A DNA stretch of 57,113 nucleotides from Streptomyces beigongshangae (GCF_019710745.1 NZ_JAHKJW010000052.1:1-57113); one strand, 5' to 3'; counted from the stretch's first letter, positions 26,631-36,151 are shown. The notes: generated from the letters alone by a model not told the origin. Translations and numbers: made by a program.

Positions 26631-27470
26631 GTGCCGGTGGAGATCACTTGGTGGGGGCACGCCACCTGCACGGTCCAGGACTCGGGAGTACGCGTGCTCA
26701 CCGACCCCCTCTTCGCGCGCCGGCTCGCGCATCTGCGCAGGCGCCGGGGGGCGCTCCCCGAGGCCCGGGCGGCGGTGGCCGATGTGACACTCGTCTCCCA
26801 TCTGCACGCGGACCACCTGCACGTCCCCTCGCTGGCCCGGCTCGCCCCGGACACCCGGGTGCTGGTGCCGCGCGGCGCCCTGCGCGCGGTGCCCGGGCTG
26901 CGCAGACTCGGCCGGACGCGGCTCACCGAGGTGGCGCCCGGCGACCGGGTCCGGATCGGTGACCTGGTCGTACGGGTCGTCACCGCGCACCACGACGGCC
27001 GGCGGCTACCGGTCGGACCGCAGCGCTCGCCCGCCCTCGGCTATGTGGTCGAGGGCGAGTCCCGGACGTACTTCGCCGGGGACACGGCCCTGTTCGACGG
27101 GATGGCCGAGGAGGTCGGACCGGTCGACGTGGCCCTGCTGCCGGTCGGCGGCTGGGGGCCGTACCTGGGCGAGGGGCACCTGGACGCCGGGCGGGCCGCC
27201 GACGCGCTGGCCCTGCTGCGGCCGCGGAGCGCGGTGCCGGTGCACTACGGCACGTACTGGCCCATCGGGATGGACGCCGTGCGCCCCCATGAGTTCCACA
27301 CCCCCGGTACGGAGTTCGTACGCCTTGCGGCCGAGCGTGCGCCCGGCGTGACGGTGCACCTGCTCGACCACGGCGAAAGTGTGCGACCGCAGGTCGCGGG
27401 GTACCGCTCTTCACCTGGGGACGCGCCGGCCGGTCGGGGCGACGACGATCGGGAGGGCGGAACCCGGTGA
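26631..27470 (+). CDS. MBL-fold metallo-hydrolase (UlaG-like)
   Basis: 279 aa. The GTG at 26631 has AAGGAGG upstream. Metal ligands of the beta-lactamase fold are present: WGHATCTVQ at the start, SHLHADHLH (HxHxDH), TAHHDG, FAGDTALFD and VPVHYGTYW. This set, with the early 'WWGHAT' strand, places it in the UlaG/lactonase-like branch of cytosolic hydrolases. The natural substrate is not deducible. The stop overlaps the start of a DedA-type membrane protein (GTGA), so the two are translated together. Confidence 0.9.
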   Translation: MPVEITWWGHATCTVQDSGVRVLTDPLFARRLAHLRRRRGALPEARAAVADVTLVSHLHADHLHVPSLARLAPDTRVLVPRGALRAVPGLRRLGRTRLTEVAPGDRVRIGDLVVRVVTAHHDGRRLPVGPQRSPALGYVVEGESRTYFAGDTALFDGMAEEVGPVDVALLPVGGWGPYLGEGHLDAGRAADALALLRPRSAVPVHYGTYWPIGMDAVRPHEFHTPGTEFVRLAAERAPGVTVHLLDHGESVRPQVAGYRSSPGDAPAGRGDDDREGGTR

Positions 27471-28093
27471 GGCATGTGCTCGCCGCCGCGGTCATCACCG
27501 TGCCGACGGAGGTCACCCAGCGGGCGCTCGGCTATCCGTCGCTCTTCCTGCTGGTGCTGATCGGTGCGCTGGTGCCCGTCATTCCGACCGGCGCGCTGGT
27601 GAGTTCGGCCACGGTGGTGGCCGTCCACCAGACGGCGCCCCTCTCGATGGCGATGGTCTTCGTGGTGGCCGCGCTGGCCGCGTTCCTCGGGGACATGGCG
27701 CTGTACTGGCTCGGACGGCGCGGGATGGAGTCGAGGAACGGCTCGCGCTGGCTCGCGGCGATACGCGACCGCGCGCCCGAGGACCGGCTCGCCCAGGCCC
27801 AGCAGAAGCTCGCGGACCACGACGTCGTGGTGCTGGTGATGTCCCGGCTGGTCCCCGCGGGACGCATCCCCGTGATGCTCGCGTGCCTGATGGCGAAGTG
27901 GCCGGCGCGGCGCTTCGCCCACGGGAACGGCCCGGCCTGCCTCGCGTGGGCCGCGACGTACCAGCTCATCGGCGTGCTGGGCGGCTCCCTCTTCAAGGAG
28001 CCGTGGGAGGGCGTGGCCGCGGCGATCGCCCTGACGGTGGTGATCAGCGTGGCCCCGGCCCTGTGGCGCCGAGCCCGCAGCGCGACACGGTAG
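27467..28093 (+). CDS. DedA/VTT-family membrane protein
   Basis: 208 aa. Several hydrophobic helices; the family core FLGDMALYWLGRRG (about 65-78) and the re-entrant loop SRLVPAGRIPVMLACLMAKWPARRF (about 125-149) are typical of DedA proteins, which are lipid flippases/scramblases (undecaprenyl phosphate or phosphatidylethanolamine) linked to membrane potential and envelope stress. The Arg and Gly/Pro of the loop are kept; the acidic residue of other DedA proteins is in the GDMALY motif. It overlaps the MBL gene by 4 bp. Confidence 0.88.
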   Translation: MRHVLAAAVITVPTEVTQRALGYPSLFLLVLIGALVPVIPTGALVSSATVVAVHQTAPLSMAMVFVVAALAAFLGDMALYWLGRRGMESRNGSRWLAAIRDRAPEDRLAQAQQKLADHDVVVLVMSRLVPAGRIPVMLACLMAKWPARRFAHGNGPACLAWAATYQLIGVLGGSLFKEPWEGVAAAIALTVVISVAPALWRRARSATR

Positions 28094-28116
28094 CCGCCCG
28101 TCGGGCACGCGTCCCG

Positions 28117-28139
28117 TCAGGGGCGCGGGGAACCGCGCG
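28117..28139. repeat. REP-like repeat copy 4 (right half)
   Basis: CAGGGGCGCGGGGAACCGCGCG, again without a matching left arm, between the convergent DedA and aminotransferase-like genes. Confidence 0.55.
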
Positions 28140-28195
28140 CCCGGCCACGACGCGCCCGCAGCGCGTCCACGGTGGCGGAGGAGCCCCGTCCCGGG

Positions 28196-29470
28196 TCACC
28201 GGGAGGACTCCCGCCGCGCGTCGTCGTCCCGGCGCAGGCCGTCGAACACCGCCCCCAGCAGGCTCAGCGCCCTCTCCACGTGCGGCAGTCGCAAGGGGTC
28301 GGACGACAGCAGGGACGCCGTGCGCTCGTCGTCGGTCGTCCCGAGGAACGGCCCGGTGTCCAGGCGTACGCGCAGCGCGCCGAGGTCGTCGCCGAAGCGG
28401 TGGCCGCCGGGCGCCGGCATGCCCAGCCGGGCGCCGAGGAAGTCCTCCAGTTCCTGCGCGTCACCGACACCGAGCGCGCCGAGCGCGGACCGCAGCGGGC
28501 CGAGGTCGGCGTACAGGTGCCGCCCCGCCCGCGGCGGCCGGACGAGCGCCCCTGCCGCGACGAGGGTCCGGTGGGCGGCGCCGGCCACGCGGGCGTGCAG
28601 CCGGACGGACCCGGCGAGACGGTGCGTGATCTCGTCGGGTTCGCCGAGCGCGTACCCGGCTGCCGCCGCGACGGGCCCGGCGAGCCGGGCGCCCAGCGCG
28701 GTGAGGACGTCCAGGACGCGGTCGCGCAGCAGGCCGCCGGTGCCGTCGCCGGGGAAGCGGGCGATCGCCGCGGGCCAGCCGGCCGGCAGGAAGGGCCCGG
28801 AGAGGTCGGTCAGGACGGTGACCCGTTCCGGGAGCATCTCGGCGGGGCTGAGCAGTACGGTGTCGTGCTGTCCGTGCAGCGTGTCGCGCCAGGTCTCGTC
28901 GCTGACCACGTGCAGGTCCTCGCCCGCGGCGGCCTCGATCGTCTCGTGGAGCACCTCGGGCGGGGCGACGGTGGCGGTGGGGTCGTCGGCCACGGACAGC
29001 ACGAGCAACCGGGGGTCGCCGCCCTCGGCACGCACCCGGCGCACGGTCTCCAGGAGGGCGTAGGGGTCCGGGACCCCGCCGCATTCGGCGGGCGTCGCCA
29101 CGGGGAAGACGGAGCTGCCCAGCAGCCGGGCCTGTGGCGCCCACCAGGCCGCGCAGGGACGTGGCACCAGTACGTCACCGCCGACCGCGGCGGTCAGGGC
29201 GAGGAGCAGGGTGGGGGCGCCGGGAGCCGCGACGGTCCGGTCACGGCCTGCGGGCAGGCCGCGCCGGGCCCAGTAGCCGCGGGCGGCGTCCAGGAGGGCG
29301 GGACCCGCGCCGACCGGTTCGGTGTGCGCGCCGGCCGCGGCGGCGGCGAGACCGGGGGGCAGGGGCAGGCCGTGGCCGGGCGGGGGCGGTCCGTACCGGA
29401 CCGGCCCGTGCCCGTGGCCGTGCCCGTGTCCGTGGCCGTGTCCGTGGCCTTCCGGATCGGTCCGCCGCAT
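28196..29470 (-). CDS. Class I/II aminotransferase-like protein lacking the PLP lysine, with a His-Gly repeat
   Basis: 424 aa; the ATG at 29470 has GGAGG 7 bp upstream. The N-terminus carries seven His-Gly units (about 8-22), a metal-binding-like stretch coded by 6-bp repeats. The rest follows the aminotransferase fold: VVSDETWRDTLHG corresponds to the Asp that holds the PLP ring nitrogen, VLTDLSGPFLPAGWPAAIARFPG to the 'SLSK...GLRxGW' active-site segment, and LGALRVRLDTG to the C-terminal carboxylate-binding Arg. In the active-site segment the Schiff-base Lys is replaced by Gly. It is thus probably a non-enzymatic or altered homologue. Neighbours (a secreted protein and a sigma factor) give no clue. 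Confidence 0.75.
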   Translation of the reverse strand: MRRTDPEGHGHGHGHGHGHGHGPVRYGPPPPGHGLPLPPGLAAAAAGAHTEPVGAGPALLDAARGYWARRGLPAGRDRTVAAPGAPTLLLALTAAVGGDVLVPRPCAAWWAPQARLLGSSVFPVATPAECGGVPDPYALLETVRRVRAEGGDPRLLVLSVADDPTATVAPPEVLHETIEAAAGEDLHVVSDETWRDTLHGQHDTVLLSPAEMLPERVTVLTDLSGPFLPAGWPAAIARFPGDGTGGLLRDRVLDVLTALGARLAGPVAAAAGYALGEPDEITHRLAGSVRLHARVAGAAHRTLVAAGALVRPPRAGRHLYADLGPLRSALGALGVGDAQELEDFLGARLGMPAPGGHRFGDDLGALRVRLDTGPFLGTTDDERTASLLSSDPLRLPHVERALSLLGAVFDGLRRDDDARRESSR

Positions 29471-29563
29471 CTGTGCACCTCCGCGCAGTGGTCCCTGGAC
29501 CGCCGGTCCGGCCGTGGCCGGCCGTGTTCCCGGGTCCGGTGTCCGGTGACCCGCTCCGCCGCC

Positions 29564-30454
<891 letters not shown>

Positions 30455-30552
30455 GGGCTCGGTCTCCTTCGGCCGTCGGCGGGGGACCCCCACGCCCGGG
30501 TACGGCGGCGGAGGCGGAGCACGACCGGCATGCCCCGCAGCCCATCAGAGCC

Positions 30553-30571
30553 CGCGCCCGGCCGGGGCGCG
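30553..30571 (-). terminator. Weak hairpin after the sigma factor gene
   Basis: CGCGCCC and GGGCGCG with a 5-nt loop, 55 bp past the sigma factor stop and about 100 bp before the secreted protein start. Confidence 0.35.
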
Positions 30572-30625
30572 CGCGGCCGGACACCATTCGTGCCACGCGG
30601 ACACCCGAGCGGGTGACGCCGGACG

Positions 30626-31420
30626 TCAGACGGTGTCCTGCATGATCTGCTCCCGCAGCCGGCTGCAGCAGCGGCTGATCAGCCGGGAGACGTGCATCTG
30701 GGAGATGCCCAGTTCCTCGGCGATGCGGCTCTGGGTCATGTCGTCGAAGAACCGCATGTAGAGGATGGCCCGTTCACGTTCGGGCAGGGCCTCCAGACGG
30801 GGCTTGACCGCCTCGCGGTCGATCACGACGTCCAGGGCGGGGTCGGCCGAGCCCAGCACGTCGCCGAGCGAGTATCCGTCGTCGCCGCCCGGCAGTTCGG
30901 CGTCGAGGGAGAGCGCCGTGAAGCTCTCCAGGGCGCCCAGACCGGTGCGTACGTCGTCCTCGCTCATGTGCGCGTGTTCGGCGATCTCGGTGGTGGTGGG
31001 CTGCCGCCCGGAGATGGTCTGGGCCAGGTCCTGGCGGGCGAAGCGGACGCGGTTGCGCAGGTCCTGGACCCGGCGTGGTACGTGCAGGGTCCACATGTGG
31101 TCCCGGAAGTGGCGCTTGATCTCACCGGTGACGGTCGGCACGGCATAGCTCTCGAAGGCGTTGCCGCGCTCGGGGTCGTAGCGTTCGACGGCCTTGACCA
31201 GGCCGAGTGCCGCGACCTGCCTCAGGTCGTCGAAGTTCTCGCCGCGGCTCCGGAACCGGCCGGCGAGCCGCTCGGCCATGGGCAGCCATGCCTCGGTGAT
31301 CCGGTCGCGGAGGGCGTCGCGCGCCCGGCCCGGGGGCAGTGCCGCGAGCTTGCGGAAGTCCTCGGCGGTGTCGGGGGCATCGTCGTGCGAATGGTGCCTG
31401 GCGCTCGCCTGAGTACGCAT
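30626..31420 (-). CDS. RNA polymerase sigma factor of the SigB/SigF/SigG family
   Basis: 264 aa from the ATG at 31420. Region 2 is DLRQVAALGLVKAVERYDPERGNAFESYAVPTVTGEIKRHFRDHMWTLHVPRRVQDL, the standard sequence of Streptomyces SigB-like stress and development sigma factors. Region 3 follows (TTTEIAEHAHMSEDDVRTGL) and region 4 is ERERAILYMRFFDDMTQSRIAEELGISQMHVSRLISRCCSRLREQI, with the HTH that reads GNNT-type -35 boxes. Streptomyces has many paralogues, so a symbol is not given. No anti-sigma (RsbW) or anti-anti-sigma gene is adjacent. A promoter of the same family's type precedes the divergent PfpI gene. Confidence 0.93.
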   Translation of the reverse strand: MRTQASARHHSHDDAPDTAEDFRKLAALPPGRARDALRDRITEAWLPMAERLAGRFRSRGENFDDLRQVAALGLVKAVERYDPERGNAFESYAVPTVTGEIKRHFRDHMWTLHVPRRVQDLRNRVRFARQDLAQTISGRQPTTTEIAEHAHMSEDDVRTGLGALESFTALSLDAELPGGDDGYSLGDVLGSADPALDVVIDREAVKPRLEALPERERAILYMRFFDDMTQSRIAEELGISQMHVSRLISRCCSRLREQIMQDTV

Positions 31421-31642
31421 GATGAGGGCAACTCTCTCCAGGGGCGTTCGTCGGACGGTCAACCGCGGGAGCGCACCCTGAGCCGGACGGGCACACCCGT
31501 GGGCGGGGTTGGAACCACTCCCACGGACGTGCCTCCTGTCCGAAGCACTGAGTGTGCGCCTGCCCCTCCTCCTCCGGGGCAAACACCCGGGGTTGCACGG
31601 ACCCGTGGGAGCGCGGTGGCCACCGCGTCCGGGCACCCGGAC

Positions 31643-31667
31643 GCTTGACCCGTCGTGTCAGGGGTAC
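31643..31667 (+). promoter_or_regulatory. SigB-type promoter of the PfpI gene
   Basis: GCTT (31643-31646), 15 bp, GGGTAC (31662-31667): an exact match to GNNT-N14-16-GGGTAC. Transcription would start about 50 bp before the PfpI ATG. The 302-bp divergent region 31421-31722 holds no other gene. Confidence 0.6.
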
Positions 31668-31722
31668 TGCGGACGACGTCACCGAAGCGCAGGAGCACGC
31701 AGAGAAAGGACGGGAAACCCTG

Positions 31723-32280
31723 ATGCGTATCGCGTTTCTGACGGCGCCGGAGGGCGTCGAGCAGATCGAACTCACCGACCCCTGGCACGCCGTGGTCGAC
31801 GCGGGCGGTGAGCCCGTGCTGGTGTCGACCGAACCGGGGCAGATCCAGGCGTTCAACCATCTGGACAAGGCGGACGTGTTCCCCGTGCAGCAGGTGGTGG
31901 GCGAGGTGTCGGCGGACTCCTTCGACGGCCTGGTGCTGCCCGGCGGCGTGGCCAACCCGGACGCGCTGCGCATGAACGGGGAAGCCGTCTCGTTCGTCCG
32001 TGACTTCTTCGAGCAGGGGCGTCCGGTCGCCGCGATCTGTCACGCCCCGTGGACGCTCATCGAGGCCGACGTGGTCCGCGGCCGCACGCTGACCTCGTGG
32101 CCGAGCCTGCGCACGGACATCACCAACGCGGGCGGCACCTGGGTCGACGAGCAGGTGGCGGTCTGCGACGCGCAGCCCGCCACGCTCATCACCAGCCGCA
32201 AGCCGGACGACCTCAAGGCGTTCTGCGAGGCGTTCGTGCCGGAGTTCCGGAAGCAGCAGCGGTCCGCGACGCGGGGCTGA
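31723..32280 (+). CDS. DJ-1/PfpI-family protein (YhbO-like)
   Basis: 185 aa, family length. The glutamine-amidotransferase-like fold is seen in IAFLTAPEGVEQIELTDPW (catalytic Glu region), DGLVLPGGVANPDALR and the nucleophile elbow AAICHAPWTLIEADVVRGRTLTSWPSL (Cys near 107, followed by His). YhbO/PfpI proteins act on methylglyoxal or glycated products and are stress proteins. AAAGGA lies 12 bp before the ATG. The SigB-type promoter and the divergent sigma gene support stress control. Confidence 0.92.
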   Translation: MRIAFLTAPEGVEQIELTDPWHAVVDAGGEPVLVSTEPGQIQAFNHLDKADVFPVQQVVGEVSADSFDGLVLPGGVANPDALRMNGEAVSFVRDFFEQGRPVAAICHAPWTLIEADVVRGRTLTSWPSLRTDITNAGGTWVDEQVAVCDAQPATLITSRKPDDLKAFCEAFVPEFRKQQRSATRG

Positions 32281-32292
32281 CCCCGCGCGTCC

Positions 32293-32335
32293 GGTCTGAC
32301 GGCCCGCCGCCCGGTGGGCGGCGGGCCGTCAGACC
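32293..32335 (+). terminator. Strong terminator of the PfpI gene
   Basis: Perfect 20-bp inverted repeat with a 3-nt loop (GGTCTGACGGCCCGCCGCCC, GGT, reverse complement), 12 bp after the stop. It also faces the convergent small gene and may end both transcripts. Confidence 0.85.
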
Positions 32336-32395
32336 GTCCGGCCGTCAGACCCTCCGGCTCGACGAGGACCGTCCGGCCGTCCGGCTCGACAAGGA

Positions 32396-32668
32396 CTATC
32401 CGGCCTGACCGGTCCGTCCTGCCTGGCCGGGCGCCTGCGGCTGGTCGGGGTCGCGGTCCCGTGCCCCGGCCCGCGTCCGGCCCTCGGTGACCGGGCGACG
32501 GGGGTTGCGGCGCAGGTACTCGCCCTCCAGTTCCGCCATCCGGAGGTTGTGGGCGCTCAGCGCGTCGTTCGAACCGTGCAGCAGCGTGTCATGACGGGTG
32601 CGGTGGATCGTCTCCAGCTCTCTCATCAGCTGCTCGTCGTCCAGGAGGCCCGCGTCGACTCCGGTCAT
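32396..32668 (-). CDS. Small conserved actinobacterial protein (DUF6158-like)
   Basis: 90 aa. The core LDDEQLMRELETIHRTRHDTLLHGSNDALSAHNLRMAELEGEYLRRNP (about 8-56) is an alpha-helical Streptomyces family that I recall as DUF6158; the tail is Arg/Gly/Gln-rich and variable. No known domain, no signal peptide and no membrane segment. It is transcribed alone. Function unknown. Confidence 0.75.
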   Translation of the reverse strand: MTGVDAGLLDDEQLMRELETIHRTRHDTLLHGSNDALSAHNLRMAELEGEYLRRNPRRPVTEGRTRAGARDRDPDQPQAPGQAGRTGQAG

Positions 32669-32740
32669 GGTGATACCCCGATCGTCATGTCCGTCGGTGT
32701 GGTCCGGCCCTACACCCCCACCTTACGAACATCTCGCCCC

Positions 32741-32776
32741 GGGGCGCCCCTCCAGGGGCGCGGGGAACCGCGCGCC
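32741..32776. repeat. REP-like repeat copy 5
   Basis: GGGGCGCCCCT-CC-AGGGGCGCGGGGAACCGCGCG, between the small DUF6158-like gene and the end of the ABC-F gene; it may end ABC-F transcription. Confidence 0.6.
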
Positions 32777-32821
32777 CGCCCCCGCCTTCCGCACGGTCCC
32801 TCCGTCCGGCCCGGCGGAGCG

Positions 32822-34441
32822 CTACCGCGCCCGCTCCACCCGGCGCTCGTCCCACACCGGTTCCGTCGTCTCCCGCACCCGTCCGTCGCTCCCGAACACC
32901 AGGTAGCGGTCGAAGGCACGGGCGAACCAGCGGTCGTGCGTCACCGCCAGCACCGTCCCCTGATACGCCTCCAGCCCTTCCTGGAGGGCCTCCGCCGACT
33001 CCAGGTCCAGGTTGTCCGTCGGCTCGTCGAGGAACAGCGCCGTGGACCCCTGGAGTTCGAGCAGCAGGATCTGGAAGCGGGCCTGCTGCCCGCCCGACAG
33101 CCGGTCGAACCGCTGCTCGGCCTGCGCCGTCAGCTCGTACCGCCGCAGCCGCGACATGGCGGCCCCCCGGTCCTGGGAGTGCTCGGTCCACAGGATGTCG
33201 AGCAGGGTGCGCCCCTCCAGCTCGGGGTGTGCGTGGGTCTGCGCGAAGTGGCCCGCCACGACCCGCGCGCCGAGCTTCCACCTCCCCGTGTGGGCCACGT
33301 CGCCGCCCGCGAGGAGCCGCAGGAAGTGCGACTTGCCGGAGCCGTTGGAGCCGAGCACGGCGACCCGCTCGCCGTAGAAGACCTCCAGGTCGAAGGGTTT
33401 CATCAGCCCGGTGAGTTCGAGTCCCTCGCAGGTGATGGCCCGCACACCGGTGCGTCCGCCGTGCAGGCGCATCGTGATGTCCTGCTCGCGCGGCGGCTCG
33501 GGCGGCGGCCCGGCCTCCTCGAACTTGCGCAGCCTCGTCTGCGCGGCCTGGTACCGCGAGGCCAGCTCATGGCTGACGGAGGCCGCCTGGCGCAGGCTGA
33601 GCACGAGCTTCTTGAGCTGGGCGTGCTTCTCGTCCCAGCGCCGCCGCAGCTCCTCGAAGCGCGCGAAGCGCTCGCGGCGGGCCTCGTGGTACGTGGCGAA
33701 GCCGCCGCCGTGCACCCAGGCGTCGGCGCCCGCCGGACCCGGCTCCACGCTGACGATCTTCTCGGCGGAGCGGGCGAGCAGTTCCCGGTCGTGGGAGACG
33801 AACAGGACGGTCTTGCGGGTCTCCCGCAGCCGCTCCTCCAGCCAGCGCTTGCCGGGGACGTCGAGGTAGTTGTCCGGTTCGTCGAGGAGCAGCACCTCGT
33901 CGGAGCCGCGCAGCAGTGCCTCCAGGACGAGCCGCTTCTGCTCACCGCCCGACAGGGTCCGCACCTCGCGGAACTGGGCCTTGTCGTAGGGCACGCCGAG
34001 CGCGGCCGTGGTGCAGATGTCCCAGAGCGTCTCGGCCTCGTACCCGCGGACCTCCGCCCAGTCGGAGAGCGCCTGCGCGTACTGGAGCTGGGCGGCCTCG
34101 TCGTCGACCGTCATGATGGCGTGCTCGGCCCGGTCCACGGCCTGCGCGGCCTCGCGGACGCGCGGCTGGGCCACCGACACGAGCAGGTCGCGCACGGTCG
34201 TCCCGTCCCGTACGGAACCCACGAACTGGTGCATCACACCGAGTCCGCCGCTCACCGTGACGGTGCCGCCGTGCGGTTTCAGTTCGCCCGAGATCAGCCG
34301 CAGCAGTGTCGTCTTGCCCGCGCCGTTGGGTCCCACGAGCGCGACCGCGGCCCCTTCGCCCACCCGGAAGGAGACGTCGCCGAGCAGCGTCCTCCCGTCG
34401 GGCAGGTGGTACTCCAGATGCGCGGCTTCGAGATGTCCCAT
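32822..34441 (-). CDS. ABC-F family ATPase
   Basis: 539 aa with two ABC domains in tandem and no membrane segment. Domain 1: Walker A GPNGAGKTT (about 38-46), signature LSGGEQKR, Walker B VLLLDEPDNYLD. Domain 2: Walker A GSNGSGKS, signature LSGGQQARFQ, Walker B ALFLDEPTDNLD. The linker (about 235-305) is Arg/Lys/Glu-rich, as in ribosome-associated ABC-F proteins. These relieve translation stalls or protect the ribosome from antibiotics. The short linker without an antibiotic-gene context makes a housekeeping (EttA/Uup-like) role as likely as resistance. It is divergent from the PAP2-kinase gene by 81 bp. Confidence 0.93.
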   Translation of the reverse strand: MGHLEAAHLEYHLPDGRTLLGDVSFRVGEGAAVALVGPNGAGKTTLLRLISGELKPHGGTVTVSGGLGVMHQFVGSVRDGTTVRDLLVSVAQPRVREAAQAVDRAEHAIMTVDDEAAQLQYAQALSDWAEVRGYEAETLWDICTTAALGVPYDKAQFREVRTLSGGEQKRLVLEALLRGSDEVLLLDEPDNYLDVPGKRWLEERLRETRKTVLFVSHDRELLARSAEKIVSVEPGPAGADAWVHGGGFATYHEARRERFARFEELRRRWDEKHAQLKKLVLSLRQAASVSHELASRYQAAQTRLRKFEEAGPPPEPPREQDITMRLHGGRTGVRAITCEGLELTGLMKPFDLEVFYGERVAVLGSNGSGKSHFLRLLAGGDVAHTGRWKLGARVVAGHFAQTHAHPELEGRTLLDILWTEHSQDRGAAMSRLRRYELTAQAEQRFDRLSGGQQARFQILLLELQGSTALFLDEPTDNLDLESAEALQEGLEAYQGTVLAVTHDRWFARAFDRYLVFGSDGRVRETTEPVWDERRVERAR

Positions 34442-34522
34442 GGTCGCGCATTGTCCGGGGCCGACGGGGGGCCGGGCAAACGGATATGCGGAGCGGGAGT
34501 CCGGTGGGGTAGACGATGGAGC

Positions 34523-36013
34523 ATGACCGCAGACGTAGACCTCACCGCAACCGGGGCCGGCCACGCCCTGCTCGACCGGTTGATGGCCTTGGACCACCGC
34601 CTCTTCGAGGCGGTGGCGACCCGGCACTGGCCGGGTGCCGACCCGCTGCTGCCGAGGCTGAGCCGCAGCGCGAACCACGGGGTGCTGTGGTTCGGCGCGG
34701 CCGCGGCCCTCGTGGCGACCCGCTCGACGCGGGCGCGCCGCGCGGCAGCCCGCGGCATCGCCTCGCTCGCCGTGGCCTCGGCCACGATCAACACGGTCGG
34801 CAAGCGCTCGGTGCGGCGTCCGCGCCCGAAGCTGGACACCGTGCCGGTGATGCGGCAGCTGAAGCGGCAGCCCATCACCACCTCCTTCCCCTCGGGGCAC
34901 TCGGCGTCGGCGGCGGCCTTCGCGACGGGGGTGGCCCTGGAGTCCCGCCGGCTCGGCGCGGTGGTGGCGCCGGTGGCCGCCGCGGTGGCCCTGTCCCGCG
35001 TCTACACGGGTGCGCACTTCCCGAGCGACGTGCTGGCCGGGGCGGCGTTCGGCGCGGGCACCGCCTTCGCCGTACGCCGGCTGGTGCCGACACGCGACCA
35101 GCTGCCGCCCCCCGGGCGTCCCCGCGCGGACGTGCCCGCCCTGCCGGACGGGGAGGGGCTGGTGCTGGTGGTCAACAAGTCGGCCGGCACCGCGGACCGG
35201 ATGCGCGCCGTCGAGGACGCCCTGCCGCTCGCCGAGATCGTGGAGTGCGAGCCGGCGCACCTGGGGGACGCGCTGGAGAAGGCCGCGGCCCGCGCCGAGG
35301 TGCTGGGGGTGTGCGGCGGCGACGGCACGATCAACGCGGGCGCCACGGCGGCCCTGCGCCACGGCCTCCCGCTCGCCGTGCTGCCGGGCGGCACCCTCAA
35401 CCACTTCGCGCAGGACCTGGGCGTGGAGGACGTACGGACCCTGAGCCGTGCCCTGACGGAGGGTGAGGCCGTACGGGTCGACGTGGGCCGGTTCACCGCC
35501 GGCGGCCAGGAGGGCTACTTCCTCAACAACTGCAGTCTGGGCGTCTACCCCGAGCTGGTGCGCGAGCGGGACCGCTGGTCCGGGCGGATCGGCGGCTGGC
35601 CGGCCGGTGTGGTCTCGACCGTGCGCGTGCTGCGCGCGGGCCGGCACCCCCTGCGGGCCGAGTTCGGCGGCAGGCAGCGGCCGCTGTGGCTGCTGTTCGC
35701 CGGGAACGGCACGTACCACCGCATGGGGCCGCTGCCCGCCCGCCGATACGACCTCTCCGACGGCCTTCTCGACGTGCGGGTCGTGCACGGCGGCCGTCTC
35801 CCGGCCGTACGCCTCCTCGCCGCGGCCGTGGCCGGACCGCTGACCCGCTCCCCCGTGCACGCGGCGCTCCGGGTCGGCGGGCTGCGCGTCCAGGGGGTCG
35901 AGCCGGGCACCTGGCTGGCCTATGACGGCGAGGTCGTCGAGGTGGAGGGCGACGTGACGATCCAGAAGCTGCCGGAGGCCCTCACGGTCTACCGCCCGAG
36001 CGGGCCCCGCTGA
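34523..36013 (+). CDS. Fusion of PAP2 phosphatase and diacylglycerol/sphingosine-kinase-like domain
   Basis: 496 aa. Residues about 15-195 form a PAP2 membrane phosphatase with all three acid-phosphatase motifs: KRSVRRPRP, PSGHSAS and SRVYTGAHFPSDVLAG. Residues about 210-495 form a lipid-kinase (DAGK) domain: VLVVNKSAG, CGGDGTINAGATAALRHGLPLAVLPGGTLNHFAQDLG (nucleotide-binding GGDGT and GGTxNxFA), NNCSLGVYPE and a C-terminal DGEVVEVEGDVTI. The two halves catalyse opposite reactions (removing and adding lipid phosphate), suggesting control of phosphatidate/diacylglycerol or an undecaprenyl lipid at the membrane. Such fusions occur in actinobacteria. Confidence 0.93.
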   Translation: MTADVDLTATGAGHALLDRLMALDHRLFEAVATRHWPGADPLLPRLSRSANHGVLWFGAAAALVATRSTRARRAAARGIASLAVASATINTVGKRSVRRPRPKLDTVPVMRQLKRQPITTSFPSGHSASAAAFATGVALESRRLGAVVAPVAAAVALSRVYTGAHFPSDVLAGAAFGAGTAFAVRRLVPTRDQLPPPGRPRADVPALPDGEGLVLVVNKSAGTADRMRAVEDALPLAEIVECEPAHLGDALEKAAARAEVLGVCGGDGTINAGATAALRHGLPLAVLPGGTLNHFAQDLGVEDVRTLSRALTEGEAVRVDVGRFTAGGQEGYFLNNCSLGVYPELVRERDRWSGRIGGWPAGVVSTVRVLRAGRHPLRAEFGGRQRPLWLLFAGNGTYHRMGPLPARRYDLSDGLLDVRVVHGGRLPAVRLLAAAVAGPLTRSPVHAALRVGGLRVQGVEPGTWLAYDGEVVEVEGDVTIQKLPEALTVYRPSGPR

Positions 36014-36049
36014 CCGTCCGCCGGGCCGCCGACCGCAGGTCCGCATTGC

Positions 36050-36063
36050 GAGACACGGGTCTC
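36050..36063. promoter_or_regulatory. Inverted repeat GAGAC-ACGG-GTCTC upstream of the methyltransferase
   Basis: Perfect 5-bp arms about 90 bp before the start codon, in the 138-bp gap after the PAP2-kinase gene. A candidate operator. Near 36120-36145 there are also three short GGGACAC direct repeats. Confidence 0.4.
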
Positions 36064-36151
36064 ACCATTCGGCATGACGGCGTAGGTTGACCCGTACCCC
36101 GGCGGAGGCGCTCCGCGGGTCCGGTACCAGGGACACCAGGGACACGAGGGA

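Noticed and set aside
31510..31523. A CebR-like sequence (TGGAACCACTCCCA) before the PfpI gene
   Set aside because: Three mismatches to the 14-bp palindrome and no link to cellulose genes; probably chance.
32673..32678. GGGTAT (minus strand) just before the small DUF6158-like gene as a SigB -10 box
   Set aside because: No GNNT element at 14-16 bp; the box is also almost on the start codon.
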